Assembly (NCBI RefSeq): GCF_001613225.1 | Contig: NZ_BDBY01000118.1 | Location: 1 to 64,000 of the forward strand | Direction of reading: 5' to 3' | From: Nocardia pseudovaccinii NBRC 100343 | GTDB taxonomy: Bacteria > Actinomycetota > Actinomycetes > Mycobacteriales > Mycobacteriaceae | Length of the DNA: 64,000 bases | In this document: in pieces, positions 17,534 through 26,215 of the stretch | Numbering within the stretch: the stretch's first letter is position 1 | How the letters are laid out: each line of letters starts with the position of its first letter | Position numbers and translations under genes: made by a program | Notes under the pieces: generated by a model | The model's input: only the letters and a program-made list of their open reading frames with translations | What the model was told of the DNA's origin: nothing | Database searches by the model: none

Positions 17534-18961
17534 ATGCCATCGTTCACCGAATCCGAGTACTGGTTGGGCAGACTGGTTTTCCAGCACGGTCTGGCCGTCA
17601 TCTATTTGATCGCCTTTGTCGCGGCGGCGCGGCAGTTCCGGGCACTCATCGGTGCGAAGGGGATGTTGCCGGTGCCCCGATTCGTCCGGCGGGTCGAATT
17701 TCGCCGGGCGCCCAGCATCTTTCATTTCCACTATTCGGACCGGTTCTTCGCCGTGATGGCGTGGTCCGGTGCCGCGCTGTCGGCCGCGGTGGTGGCGGGT
17801 GCGCTGAATCTGGTGCCGCTGTGGGCGGCGATGCTGATGTGGGCGGTGCTGTGGGCGCTGTACCTGTCGATCGTCAATGTGGGGCAGGCGTGGTATGCGT
17901 TCGGATGGGAGTCGCTGCTGCTGGAGGCCGGATTCCTGGCGATCTTCCTCGGCAATGATCGGGTCGCGCCGCCGGTGCTGGTGTTGTGGCTGGCGCGGTG
18001 GCTGCTGTTCCGGGTGGAGTTCGGCGCCGGTCTGATCAAGATGCGTGGCGATTCCTGCTGGCGCGATCTGACCTGTCTGTATTACCACCACGAGACCCAG
18101 CCGATGCCCGGCCCGCTGAGCTGGTTCTTCCACCGCCTGCCCAAACCGCTGCATCGCGTGGAGGTGGCGGCCAACCATTTCGCCCAACTTGTCGTGCCCT
18201 GGGGACTTTTCGCGCCGCAGCCGGTGGCGAGCGTGGCCGCCGCGTTCATCATCGTCACGCAGTTGTGGCTGGTGCTTTCCGGCAACTTCGCCTGGTTGAA
18301 CTGGGTGACGATCGTATTGGCCACCACCGTGATCGATGTGTCCTCGGCGAAAGCGATACTGCCCGTGCCAGCTCCGCCGTCGATGCCCGCGGCGCCACCG
18401 TGGTTCGCCGGTCTGGTGCTCGCGTGCACCGTCGCGGTGGTTTTGCTGAGCTACTGGCCCGCCCGCAATCTGCTTTCGCGCCAGCAGCGGATGAATGCGT
18501 CCTTCAACCCCTTGCACCTGGTCAATACCTATGGCGCGTTCGGCAGTATCGGCCGGACCCGCGAGGAGGTGGTGTTCGAGGGCACCGACGAGGAGGAGAT
18601 CACCGACCAGACATTGTGGCGGGAGTACGAGTTCAAGGGTAAGCCGGGGAATCCGCGCCGATGGCCACGACAATGGGCGCCGTACCACCTCAGGCTGGAC
18701 TGGCTGATGTGGTTCGCCGCGATCTCCCCGTCCTACGCCCGCAGCTGGCTGCTCGCTTTCGTCGAGCGACTGCTGCGCAACGACCCTGCGACGCTGCGAT
18801 TACTGCGCAGCTGCCCCTTCCCCGACTCGCCACCGACATATGTGCGGGCGCGAATCTACCTGTACCGCTTCGCAACTCGTGCCGAACTCCAGCAGGAGCA
18901 CATGCTGTGGCGGCGCACGCTGGTCGGTGAGTACCTCCCGCCGATGGCGCTCGGTCAGTAG
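17534..18961 (+). CDS. Lipase maturation factor family membrane protein
   Basis: 475 residues matching the LMF1/LMF2-type family (DUF1222). Motifs include VFQHGLAVIYLIAF, IGAKGMLPVPRF, FHYSDRFFAVMAW, FGWESLLLEAGFLA and RWLLFRVEFGAGLIKMRGDSCW. Several membrane helices occupy residues 15-330, followed by a soluble C-terminal part. In animals the family helps fold dimeric lipases in the ER; in actinobacteria its role is not established. It begins 18 bp after the GH65 stop, so it may be in the same transcript. A convergent NTF2-like gene overlaps its last 7 bases. Confidence 0.85.
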   Translation: MPSFTESEYWLGRLVFQHGLAVIYLIAFVAAARQFRALIGAKGMLPVPRFVRRVEFRRAPSIFHFHYSDRFFAVMAWSGAALSAAVVAGALNLVPLWAAMLMWAVLWALYLSIVNVGQAWYAFGWESLLLEAGFLAIFLGNDRVAPPVLVLWLARWLLFRVEFGAGLIKMRGDSCWRDLTCLYYHHETQPMPGPLSWFFHRLPKPLHRVEVAANHFAQLVVPWGLFAPQPVASVAAAFIIVTQLWLVLSGNFAWLNWVTIVLATTVIDVSSAKAILPVPAPPSMPAAPPWFAGLVLACTVAVVLLSYWPARNLLSRQQRMNASFNPLHLVNTYGAFGSIGRTREEVVFEGTDEEEITDQTLWREYEFKGKPGNPRRWPRQWAPYHLRLDWLMWFAAISPSYARSWLLAFVERLLRNDPATLRLLRSCPFPDSPPTYVRARIYLYRFATRAELQQEHMLWRRTLVGEYLPPMALGQ

Positions 18962-19356
18962 TAAGTGCGGCCGCTGGGGCCGCCGGAGGCCGACCAGACC
19001 TCGGTGATCTGCCCGGCGGTGACGCGCAGGATATCGGTACCGCTCACCTCGATCTGCTCGCCATCCGGTCCGGTGAACGACGCACCGTACGGCCTGGCCA
19101 CGAATCCCGTTCGGGTGTCATCCATTTCGACGACCGGCTCACCCTGGGTGGTGAATCGGATTCCGGGACGCTGCGCGCGGAATCCGGCGACCTTGGCGGC
19201 AAGGGTCTGTGGGTCGCGGATTGTGTCGTACTCGCTCGCGCCCGGCTGGGCGTAGCGGAGGGTGAATTCGGGGGCCATGATCTTGTGCGCGAGCGCCAGG
19301 TCGCCGTTCCACATCGCGGTCCATTCATCGAACAGGGTGATGCCGAAGTCGCGCAT
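18955..19356 (-). CDS. SnoaL/NTF2-like small protein
   Basis: 133 residues with the nuclear-transport-factor-2-like cone fold (MRDFGITLFDEWTAMWNGDL at the start, FTLRYAQPG, then EVSGTDILRVTAGQITEVW). Members are enzymes or ligand-binding proteins acting on small hydrophobic compounds. It is divergent from a PadR regulator with clear operator repeats between, so it is presumably the PadR target. Substrate unknown. Confidence 0.8.
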   Translation of the reverse strand: MRDFGITLFDEWTAMWNGDLALAHKIMAPEFTLRYAQPGASEYDTIRDPQTLAAKVAGFRAQRPGIRFTTQGEPVVEMDDTRTGFVARPYGASFTGPDGEQIEVSGTDILRVTAGQITEVWSASGGPSGRTYY

Positions 19357-19372
19357 CCATACTCCTCAATAG

Positions 19373-19433
19373 TCTCATTGATACGGTCTCGATGGCAGTA
19401 ATTTATAGTCTCAGTGAGACGGTGTCAATGAGA
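19373..19433. promoter_or_regulatory. PadR-type operator repeats between divergent genes
   Basis: TCTCATTGATACGGTCTC (19373-19390) and GAGACGGTGTCAATGAGA (19416-19433) are inverted copies matching at 16 of 18 positions. A third palindrome, GTCTCAGTGAGAC (19408-19420), overlaps the right copy. The block covers the shared promoter region of the NTF2-like and PadR genes, consistent with autoregulation and target repression. Confidence 0.65.
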
Positions 19434-19443
19434 TTGAGGAGCC

Positions 19444-19998
19444 ATGGCGGATCTCGGGCCGCAGGACCACATCGTGCTCGGGCTCATCGCCCGGCACGGA
19501 CCGCTGACGCCCTATGAGTTGAAGGCCAAGCTCGAGGAGAGCGTCGACTACTTCTGGCCGGTGCCGCATGCGCAGCTCTATCGGATTCCTGTGCGCCTGG
19601 CCGAGCAGGGGTTGCTCGACGAGGAGGCCGAGGAGGGCGGGCGGCGGCGTCGACTTTTCCATCTGACCGATAAGGGCCGGGCCGAGCTGAAGCGCTGGCT
19701 CGCCGATCCGCAGAGCCCGCCCGCCGAGACCCGGGATCCGGCACAGCTCAAGCTCTTCTTCGCGGATCTGGGCGCGCCGGGCGATGTGGTCGACCTGGCG
19801 AACAGCGAGGCCGCGGAGCATCGTCGCCTGCTCGAGCTGTATCGATCGCTGTACGCCGACATAGATTCGAGCGACAAGCTGCGCGCGGTCTCCCGCGCGC
19901 GCATCCTGCGGCTCGGCATCCTGCACGAACAGGCCTATGTCGAGTTCTGGGAAGACCTCGCCGCCGACCCCGAATATCGGGACCGGCGGCGGAAGTAG
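19444..19998 (+). CDS. PadR family transcriptional regulator
   Basis: 184 residues. The N-terminal winged helix (residues 1-85: DHIVLGLIARHGPLTPYELK, FWPVPHAQLYRIP, then a wing rich in Arg) is followed by the PadR C-terminal dimerisation helices. ATG at 19444 has GAGGAG just upstream. PadR proteins usually repress a neighbouring gene responding to phenolics or drugs. The inverted repeats in the divergent intergenic region support regulation of the NTF2-like gene. Confidence 0.9.
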   Translation: MADLGPQDHIVLGLIARHGPLTPYELKAKLEESVDYFWPVPHAQLYRIPVRLAEQGLLDEEAEEGGRRRRLFHLTDKGRAELKRWLADPQSPPAETRDPAQLKLFFADLGAPGDVVDLANSEAAEHRRLLELYRSLYADIDSSDKLRAVSRARILRLGILHEQAYVEFWEDLAADPEYRDRRRK

Positions 19999-20004
19999 CC
20001 GGAG

Positions 20005-20658
20005 TCAGGCGCGGCGGGCGTGCTTGACGAAGCGGACGCTGAGGGCGATCAGCGGGGTGAAGAAGATGATCGACAAGACCGGCGAGAGCCAGGCCATGGT
20101 GTGGATGGGGAGTTGGTAGGCCAGCAGGATGCGGACCGTGGCTTCGGCGACAAGGCCGACGCCCCATGCCATGGCGAGGGTGTTGAAGCCACGGCGCTTG
20201 GCGGGGTTCGCCTGGTAGGACGCTTCGAATTCGGCGAGTTTGGCCGGTCCGGCGGCCGCGAGTGCCTTGCGCGCGGACAGGTAGGTCAGCGGTTTGCCGA
20301 CCACGGTGCTGATCAGGAAGGCGATACCGACGATCGCGGTGCCCGCGGAATCCTTGACGATCATCATGCGGGGATCGCCGCTGATGAGCGAACCGATCAG
20401 ACCGAAGGCGAAGACGCCGAGCATGATCGCGGCGAACGGCTCGAGGCGCCGCGTCCGGATCGTCTCGATGATCAGCACCGCACCCGAGAACAGGGTGCCT
20501 GCGAGCAGGCCGGTGAAGTCGCTGTAGCCGAGGCCGGTCAGCAGGAAGTACGCGCCGATGGGCACCGCGACATCACGGGCGATCGGGGCGAGTACGCGGA
20601 TCAAGCTGAAGCGCGGCGCTGCGGTCGGCTCCGCCGCGGGCTGTGCGGTGGTCGTCAT
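20005..20658 (-). CDS. VC0807-like multi-pass membrane protein
   Basis: 217 residues with about six hydrophobic helices spread over the protein (for example VPIGAYFLLTGLGYSDFTGL, LISTVVGKPLTYLSA, LSPVLSIIFFTPLIAL). It resembles the VC0807/intracellular-septation-like membrane family, whose function is not known. ATG at 20658 is chosen over a longer frame because GGAG lies 8 nt upstream. It is convergent with the PadR gene and followed upstream by the lipase on the same strand. Confidence 0.7.
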   Translation of the reverse strand: MTTTAQPAAEPTAAPRFSLIRVLAPIARDVAVPIGAYFLLTGLGYSDFTGLLAGTLFSGAVLIIETIRTRRLEPFAAIMLGVFAFGLIGSLISGDPRMMIVKDSAGTAIVGIAFLISTVVGKPLTYLSARKALAAAGPAKLAEFEASYQANPAKRRGFNTLAMAWGVGLVAEATVRILLAYQLPIHTMAWLSPVLSIIFFTPLIALSVRFVKHARRA

Positions 20659-20779
20659 TACGGGTGCTCCTGGCTGGTGATTCGGCTGTGCACTACGCGA
20701 AATGACGTTACGGATCGGCGCTCGGCTACAAATCTGCCAACCATCATGGGTCCGGCATGACAACTGTCATGCCCGCCGC

Positions 20780-22102
20780 CTACCGATGCAACTGGCGGAT
20801 CGGTCTGCGTGCGAGCATGCGCACGAGGAGTACGGCGAAACGCAAGTGGCCCAGTGCCTCTCGCTTCGTGAAGGCCACCGACCACACCGTTTTCGTACCC
20901 GCCGAGGGCAGCGGGCGATGGTCGAATCGGTCCGCCAGCCAGTTCATGGTGACCGGCGCGCCGATGAACAACAGCGGCATATGCAGGCTGAGGCGGTCGC
21001 GCAGATAGTGCACATGCGCGCCGCGGACCGTGTAGCGGGCAACGTGCTGGTCGATGTCGTCGACGGCGATCAGCTCATCGTTTACGCCCTGGATGACCAG
21101 CATCGGCATGGCAGGCGCCTGCACACCGGGACGGATATCGGCCATGATCTGCTGCAGGCCGGGTTCGGCGAGCAGGTCGGCGAAGGTGCGGTGGCTGTAA
21201 TGGTCGACGTTTTTGCCCATCAAGCGGAACAGCAGATGCAGTGTGGTCCGCGATTCGGCATCGGTGAGCAGATCGAGGAATTCGGTCTTCACATGGGCGC
21301 GCAGGATGCGATCCAGATCCGCGTAGGCGCGGCGCAGTCCGGCCACGCACACGGTCGCGAAACCGGCGAAGAAGGTGCCGTTCAACCGCGCGAAGGCCGA
21401 ACCTGGATCGCCGACCGGTGAGCCGGCGACCGCGCCGACGATATCGAGTTCCGGTGCGTATCCGGCCGCCAGTTCCGCGGCCCACGCCGTGGCGAGGCCG
21501 CCGCCCGAATAACCCCACAGCGCAACGGGAGTCGTCTCGCTCAGGCCGAGCGGTGCGAAGCGCAGGCTCGCCCGGATGGCGTCCAGGGATCGGTAGCCGG
21601 GTTCGCGCGGCACGCCGAAATGTCCGGCCAGCCCGCCGTGATCGGGCACCGAGATCGCCCAGCCGCGGGCCAGCGCGTAGGTGATGACGGGTAGTTCGAT
21701 CTGCGGAATCGAGCCGAGTGCCCGCGCGCCGCGCCGCAGTGCGTACGAAGGCAGACATTTCGAGCTGACGCCGTCGATGGCGCACTGGAACGAGACCAGC
21801 GGCCGCGGCTCGCGCGGGTCGGCGCCCCACGGCAGCAGCACCGTGGTCACCGCCGCCTCCGCGGTGCCGTGGAAGTTGCTGGTGCGGTACAGCAGCTGCC
21901 AGGCCGAAAACCGCAGTGGTACACGGCCGAACAGTGCCAGTTCGACCTTGCGTGTCCGCAGGATGGTGCCGGGGGCGAAGCGTGCGAATCCGGCGGGCGG
22001 CCGATAGAACCGATCCAGCTCCGGCGGTTGCGGCCGACCAGCACGAAACATTTCGGCAATCGGGTGCGCCGATTCCCATCCGGCGTCGGCCTGCACGCTC
22101 AT
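20780..22102 (-). CDS. Lipase family protein (secretory-lipase, alpha/beta hydrolase fold)
   Basis: About 440 residues of the fungal/actinobacterial secretory lipase (LIP) family. The nucleophile elbow is LWGYSGGGLATAWAAE (Ser near residue 195). FAPGTILRTRKVELALFG and ISVPDHGGLAGHFGVPRE are family landmarks, and DRLSLHMPLLF carries the likely catalytic His. It hydrolyses ester bonds of lipids. No classical signal peptide is evident at the chosen ATG (22102, with AGGA upstream), so export is uncertain. It stands alone on the minus strand, divergent from the PucR-like regulator. Confidence 0.85.
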   Translation of the reverse strand: MSVQADAGWESAHPIAEMFRAGRPQPPELDRFYRPPAGFARFAPGTILRTRKVELALFGRVPLRFSAWQLLYRTSNFHGTAEAAVTTVLLPWGADPREPRPLVSFQCAIDGVSSKCLPSYALRRGARALGSIPQIELPVITYALARGWAISVPDHGGLAGHFGVPREPGYRSLDAIRASLRFAPLGLSETTPVALWGYSGGGLATAWAAELAAGYAPELDIVGAVAGSPVGDPGSAFARLNGTFFAGFATVCVAGLRRAYADLDRILRAHVKTEFLDLLTDAESRTTLHLLFRLMGKNVDHYSHRTFADLLAEPGLQQIMADIRPGVQAPAMPMLVIQGVNDELIAVDDIDQHVARYTVRGAHVHYLRDRLSLHMPLLFIGAPVTMNWLADRFDHRPLPSAGTKTVWSVAFTKREALGHLRFAVLLVRMLARRPIRQLHR

Positions 22103-22401
22103 TCCTGTACATCCTTTCGAGGGTGCACCGGCACGGTGTTTTATTTGAAATGACGCCGGAATACCGATACTCAACGTAGCAATGCGGGGGTGGGAAAATA
22201 ATTGTCCCGAAGCACAATTGAGGCGGGTGTTTTTCTCCGGCTCGCGGTGTTGACGGTGACCGTCGTCACCCGGTACTACATGGGAACACGCAGGTGAGCA
22301 GCGTCATGCGAGTTCTGCTGTCACTGCACGCGGACGAGAAGAATCCGCGAAAATCTTGTGTTCGGAGACAAATGCCGAGCGGTTACGGGATTTATCGATA
22401 A
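22103..22401. other. Divergent intergenic region, lipase / PucR-like regulator
   Basis: Nearly 300 bp without coding potential, A/T-richer than its surroundings near 22130-22210 and 22330-22400. It must hold both promoters. No convincing palindromic operator was recognised. Confidence 0.4.
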
Positions 22402-23670
22402 ATGGCCGCGTTGGGTAACGTGCAAGTCATGTCCGTTGTTCTGCCCCCGCTGTCCGGAAACGCGCCGATAATCGCCCGACTGGTCCGTCGGTTACCCGAA
22501 ATCGCCGAACGCATGCTCGAGGCGGGCCTGGGCTCCACGCCACCGGCCGCGGATCTGCCGGACGGGCATTTCACCGGCGAGGTGCTACCCGCGATCGCCG
22601 GATGCGGCCAGGCCTTCCTGCGCGCGACCCAGGAGCAGCGGGTGTTCACCGGAGCCGAGGTGATCGAATTCGTCGGCCCGGTGGCCGAGCGACATGCCGA
22701 GGACCGAATTCCGTTGGGGCTGTTGATGCATGCCGTGCACGGCTCCGGTCAGGTGATCCTGCAGGAGGCGGCGGCGGTGGCCACGCCGGAGGATATGAAC
22801 GATCTGATCGCCTTCGGCGCCCGGCTGCTCGATCTGCTGCGGGATATCAATGTCGCGGTAGTGGAGGCGTATACCGATGTGGAGCAGTCGATCTACCACG
22901 CCGAACGCGAGGCGCGCCGGGCGCTGTGCTCGGCCCTGCTGCGTGGCCAGCCCGCGGAGGAACTGGCGGCGCGCGCGGATGTCGTTCTCGCGGAACGCTA
23001 TACGGTGCTCGCCATCCATATCCGCCCGGACGATCACCCGATCGTGGTCGCCGATCTGCTCACCCGTCGCCGCATCCGGGTGCTGCAGCGGGCATTGGAC
23101 GGCATCGCCGGAACCAAGGCCTTGAGCACATTCGACGGCACGACCGGAATCGCACTGCTGCCGAGCGGTTCCGAATCCAAGGAGTATGAGCGGCTGGCCG
23201 CCGAACTCACCGACCAGTTCGGTGTCGATGTCTTCCTGGCCGAACGTCGCGCGGTCGAACGGGATCTGCTGCCGCATGCGGTACAGGAGGCGACCGATCT
23301 GGCCGAACTGGCCCGGTTGCTCAACCGGCCGCGCGGACTGTACGACCTGGATGATCTGCTGCTCGAGTATCAGCTGACCCGGCCGGGTCCGGCGCGGGAC
23401 CGACTGGCCGACCGCATTGGCCCGCTGCTGTTGCGCTCGCACCTGTTCGAAGCACTGGAGGCGCATCTGCGGCACGGGTCCGATCGCAAGGCGGCTGCCG
23501 CCGAAGTGCATGTGCACCCCAATACCTTCAGCTACCGGCTCAAGCGCGTCGCCGAACTCACCGGTATCGATCCGAGTGAGCCCAATGGCTCGCGGTTGCT
23601 GGCGGCGGCGCTCACGGTGCATCGCTTCTATCCGGTGGGTGAAGCGGCGGAGATTGTCGAGGGGGAGTGA
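22402..23670 (+). CDS. PucR/CdaR-type transcriptional regulator
   Basis: 422 residues. The N-terminal helical region (about 1-160, the RsbRD-like sensory region common in actinobacterial PucR proteins) is followed by a GGDEF-like middle part. The PucR C-terminal helix-turn-helix lies at about 355-415 (LEAHLRHGSDRKAAAAEVHV, HPNTFSYRLKRVAELTG). ATG 22429 is an alternative start (MSVVLPPLSGN); neither has a strong RBS. It may control the divergent lipase; the inducer is unknown. Confidence 0.85.
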   Translation: MAALGNVQVMSVVLPPLSGNAPIIARLVRRLPEIAERMLEAGLGSTPPAADLPDGHFTGEVLPAIAGCGQAFLRATQEQRVFTGAEVIEFVGPVAERHAEDRIPLGLLMHAVHGSGQVILQEAAAVATPEDMNDLIAFGARLLDLLRDINVAVVEAYTDVEQSIYHAEREARRALCSALLRGQPAEELAARADVVLAERYTVLAIHIRPDDHPIVVADLLTRRRIRVLQRALDGIAGTKALSTFDGTTGIALLPSGSESKEYERLAAELTDQFGVDVFLAERRAVERDLLPHAVQEATDLAELARLLNRPRGLYDLDDLLLEYQLTRPGPARDRLADRIGPLLLRSHLFEALEAHLRHGSDRKAAAAEVHVHPNTFSYRLKRVAELTGIDPSEPNGSRLLAAALTVHRFYPVGEAAEIVEGE

Positions 23671-23864
23671 TCGCTTTGGCGCGGGCACATCAGGGCTGGC
23701 CACGCATCGAGGCCTGCTCGGATCCGCGCTGTGGTATCGCCGCGGTGGCGCCGCTGCCGCCGACCGTCGTGCCGGGATGAACCGTGTACCGCGCTGAACC
23801 GTGAGGTGGGGGAGATACTTGGGCCGCAACCGTCGCCGCGGTCACGAACTCCGGGAGTTGCCTC

Positions 23865-24326
23865 ATGTCGACGATCAACGGGCTACCCGCCCATGTGCTG
23901 CTGGTGCACCTCATCGTGGTCTTCGTGCCGCTGACCGCGGTGCTGCTCATCTTGTCGGCACTGTGGCCTGCGGCTCGTCGGCGGCTGATCTGGCTGGTCA
24001 CGGCCCTGGCCGCGATCACTGTCGCCCTGACGCCGGTGACGACCGAAGCAGGTCAGTGGTTCCAGCGCAAACTCGGCGGATCCCCCGCCATCGATAAGCA
24101 TGCCGACCTCGGCAACACGATGATCTACTTCGTGGTACCGCTACTGCTCGTCACGGCATTGCTCATCGTCGTCCACCTGCGCGACGAGCGTGGGCGTCCG
24201 GTGGGGCGCGCGGTCACCGTGCTGGCGGCGGTATTGGCGATTGCCGCAGGCGGTGCGGCGACCACCCAGGTGTACCGCGTGGGGGACTCCGGCTCGCACG
24301 CGGTGTGGGGTGCGCAAGCGCTGTAG
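23865..24326 (+). CDS. DUF2231 family membrane protein
   Basis: 153 residues with four hydrophobic helices and the family's characteristic start (INGLPAHVLLVHLIVVFVPL) plus a conserved loop (KHADLGNTM). The His-rich first helices suggest haem or metal binding has been proposed for the family, but no function is proven. It is monocistronic and has a GGGAGTTGCC region before the ATG. Confidence 0.8.
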   Translation: MSTINGLPAHVLLVHLIVVFVPLTAVLLILSALWPAARRRLIWLVTALAAITVALTPVTTEAGQWFQRKLGGSPAIDKHADLGNTMIYFVVPLLLVTALLIVVHLRDERGRPVGRAVTVLAAVLAIAAGGAATTQVYRVGDSGSHAVWGAQAL

Positions 24327-24476
24327 CGGGCCACACTGGACTTCCCCGACGCCGAGTTTCCCCGCAGGACAACCAGTTTCGCATCGAGTTGCTCGCTTGG
24401 TCGCATATCCAGGGAGTATCGCGCAAAGGCCAAAAGCTTGTGTGAGATAGCGATCGGATGTGCCACCGCCACAGTG

Positions 24477-25301
24477 TCAGTCGGACTTGGAAAGGCCGAA
24501 GATGCGGGTGGCGTTGCCGGAGAGGAACAGGTCGCGGCATTCGTCGTCAAGGCCGAGGTCGTCGAGGCCCGCGAGGGCGCGCTGTGGCGGGATCATCGGG
24601 TAGTTGGTGCCGAAGAGGACCTTGCCGCGGCCGTGGGACTTCAGGTACGTCACCAGCTCCGGCGGATATCTGCGCACCGTGTAGGCGGAGGTGTCGATGT
24701 AGACGTTCGGGTATTTCGTCGCCATCGCGATCATCTCGGTGGTCCACGGATAGCCGATATGGCCGCCGACGATGACAAGTTCGGGGAACTCCAGTGCGAC
24801 ATCGTCGAGATATGGAATCGGGCGGCCGGTTTCGGAGGTGCGCAGCGGGCCGGTGTGGCCGACCTGTGTACAGAACGGGATGCCGAGGTCGACGCATTCG
24901 GCGTAGAGCGGGTAGTAACGCCGGTCGTTCGGCGGCAGGCCCCACAGCCACGGCACGATCCGCAGCGCCTTCATCCCGAGTTCGGTGACCGCACGGCGGA
25001 GCTCGCGCACCGCGACCATCGGCTTGCGCAGGTCCACCGACGCGACGCCGACCAAGCGCCCACCGGATTCCGCTACGAATCCGGCCACCTCGTCGTTGGA
25101 GATCAGCACGCCCTCCGGCCCGTACCAGGCGCTGATCAATGCGGTATCGACACCGCCCGCATCCATGGCGGCGAGCGTCGTGGAGACCGGCGGCGGCTGG
25201 TCCGGGATGGTGTCGCCGGTCCAGCGGCGCAGCGAGTCCAGCATTTCGTGCTGGAGCAGCCGTACCGTCGGATGCTGGGCCCACGCATCGATGATCGCCA
25301 T
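24477..25301 (-). CDS. Amidohydrolase-2 family protein with altered metal site
   Basis: 274 residues with the TIM-barrel amidohydrolase (ACMSD-like) pattern. Strand 1, normally D-A-H-x-H, reads IIDAWAQHPT, so the first His is Trp and the second is replaced. QVGHTGP and IVGGHIGYPW retain two His residues. The final LFGTNYPM has Asn where Asp is usual. This W-x-Q variant is shared by a group of actinobacterial proteins, so it may be a diverged subfamily rather than decay. Substrate unknown. Starts at ATG 25301, with GTG 25304 adjacent. It is 19 bp downstream of the SRD5A-like gene on the same strand, so probably co-transcribed. Confidence 0.8.
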   Translation of the reverse strand: MAIIDAWAQHPTVRLLQHEMLDSLRRWTGDTIPDQPPPVSTTLAAMDAGGVDTALISAWYGPEGVLISNDEVAGFVAESGGRLVGVASVDLRKPMVAVRELRRAVTELGMKALRIVPWLWGLPPNDRRYYPLYAECVDLGIPFCTQVGHTGPLRTSETGRPIPYLDDVALEFPELVIVGGHIGYPWTTEMIAMATKYPNVYIDTSAYTVRRYPPELVTYLKSHGRGKVLFGTNYPMIPPQRALAGLDDLGLDDECRDLFLSGNATRIFGLSKSD

Positions 25302-25320
25302 CACGTCACTGTATGACGCC

Positions 25321-26112
25321 TCAGATAACGAAGGGAATCAAAGCCTTTCGATCGGCCGGATAGTCGGCGAACTTCTCGCGATACCACTTGTGCGTGGCGA
25401 ATGCGCGCGGCACCAGATTCCCCGCGGTGATCAAGAAGATCACCACGCCCGCCAGGGACCAGGTGAGCAGGGCGAACCCGGCCCAGGCGATCAGTTCGGC
25501 GAGATACGCGGGGCTGCTGACGAGGCGGAAGCCCGCGCCGTGCGGGATGCGGTATTCGGTCGCACCCGGATTGTCCTTATCGCGCAGATCGCGCACGATC
25601 GATTCGGAGCTGACCAGCAGCGCGAAGCCGCCCAGGTAGATGACCAGACCGATCAGGAAGCGCGGATCGATCAGCCAGTCGGTGCCGTATTGGTGCAGGT
25701 AGTCGTGACTGAAGAGGGCGCCGTTGAGGTAGCCGTGCAGCGCTGTGACAAACATGCCCGCGGCGATTACCGAGACATTGAAGCTGCTGCGCTTGCCCGG
25801 GACCTGTCGGATCGACAGCGGGAAGAACCAGCCGCGGTTGCCGTAGTGCAGCAGCCAGATGGCCGCGAGCACCAGTGCGGTCGGCTCGAAGCGGTCCGGG
25901 CCGGTTAGATAGAACACCGCGAAGACAACCGTCGCGGGAATCTCCATCAACCACCAGCCGAGCTTCGGATTTAGGTTGAAGCCCATCTTGGTGGTGCCGA
26001 AACGGCCGTAGGGACTCTGCGCGAAAAGGCCGCCGATCAGCACGAATGCCGCGAAGGCGAAGCCGATCGTCAGCACCGTGTCGTAGGCGGTGTTGCCGGT
26101 GTACCAGTCCAT
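25321..26112 (-). CDS. Steroid 5-alpha-reductase (SRD5A) family membrane protein
   Basis: 263 residues with six or seven membrane helices. The C-terminal signature matches the 3-oxo-5-alpha-steroid 4-dehydrogenase domain: HGAGFRLVSSPAYLAELIAWAG, then THKWYREKFADYP and RKALIPFVI at the very end. Mid-protein LLHYGNRGWFFPLSIR is also family-typical. Eukaryotic members reduce the 4,5 double bond of 3-ketosteroids with NADPH; bacterial members are proposed to act on sterol intermediates. A KstR-type palindrome lies 59 bp upstream, shared with the divergent NTF2-like gene, supporting a steroid role. Confidence 0.88.
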   Translation of the reverse strand: MDWYTGNTAYDTVLTIGFAFAAFVLIGGLFAQSPYGRFGTTKMGFNLNPKLGWWLMEIPATVVFAVFYLTGPDRFEPTALVLAAIWLLHYGNRGWFFPLSIRQVPGKRSSFNVSVIAAGMFVTALHGYLNGALFSHDYLHQYGTDWLIDPRFLIGLVIYLGGFALLVSSESIVRDLRDKDNPGATEYRIPHGAGFRLVSSPAYLAELIAWAGFALLTWSLAGVVIFLITAGNLVPRAFATHKWYREKFADYPADRKALIPFVI

Positions 26113-26170
26113 AGGCGTCCTTGTCGACCAGGGCGCCGAGCACTTCTCACCGAACCCCCGGCGCCGAAAT

Positions 26171-26184
26171 TAGAACATGTTCTA
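26171..26184. promoter_or_regulatory. KstR-type operator, perfect 14-bp palindrome
   Basis: TAGAACATGTTCTA is a perfect palindrome and fits the published mycobacterial/rhodococcal KstR consensus TNNAACNNGTTNNA at every fixed position. It sits between the divergent SRD5A-like and NTF2-like genes, 31 bp before the latter's start, in position to repress both. KstR is the TetR repressor released by cholesterol-derived intermediates. Confidence 0.75.
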
Positions 26185-26215
26185 CCATGTGACGCAGTAG
26201 CTAGGAGGAATTGCC

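Noticed and set aside
21075-22217. 380-codon minus-strand frame overlapping the lipase
   Set aside because: It is the lipase sequence in the wrong frame, Arg-rich and without the GYSGG elbow.
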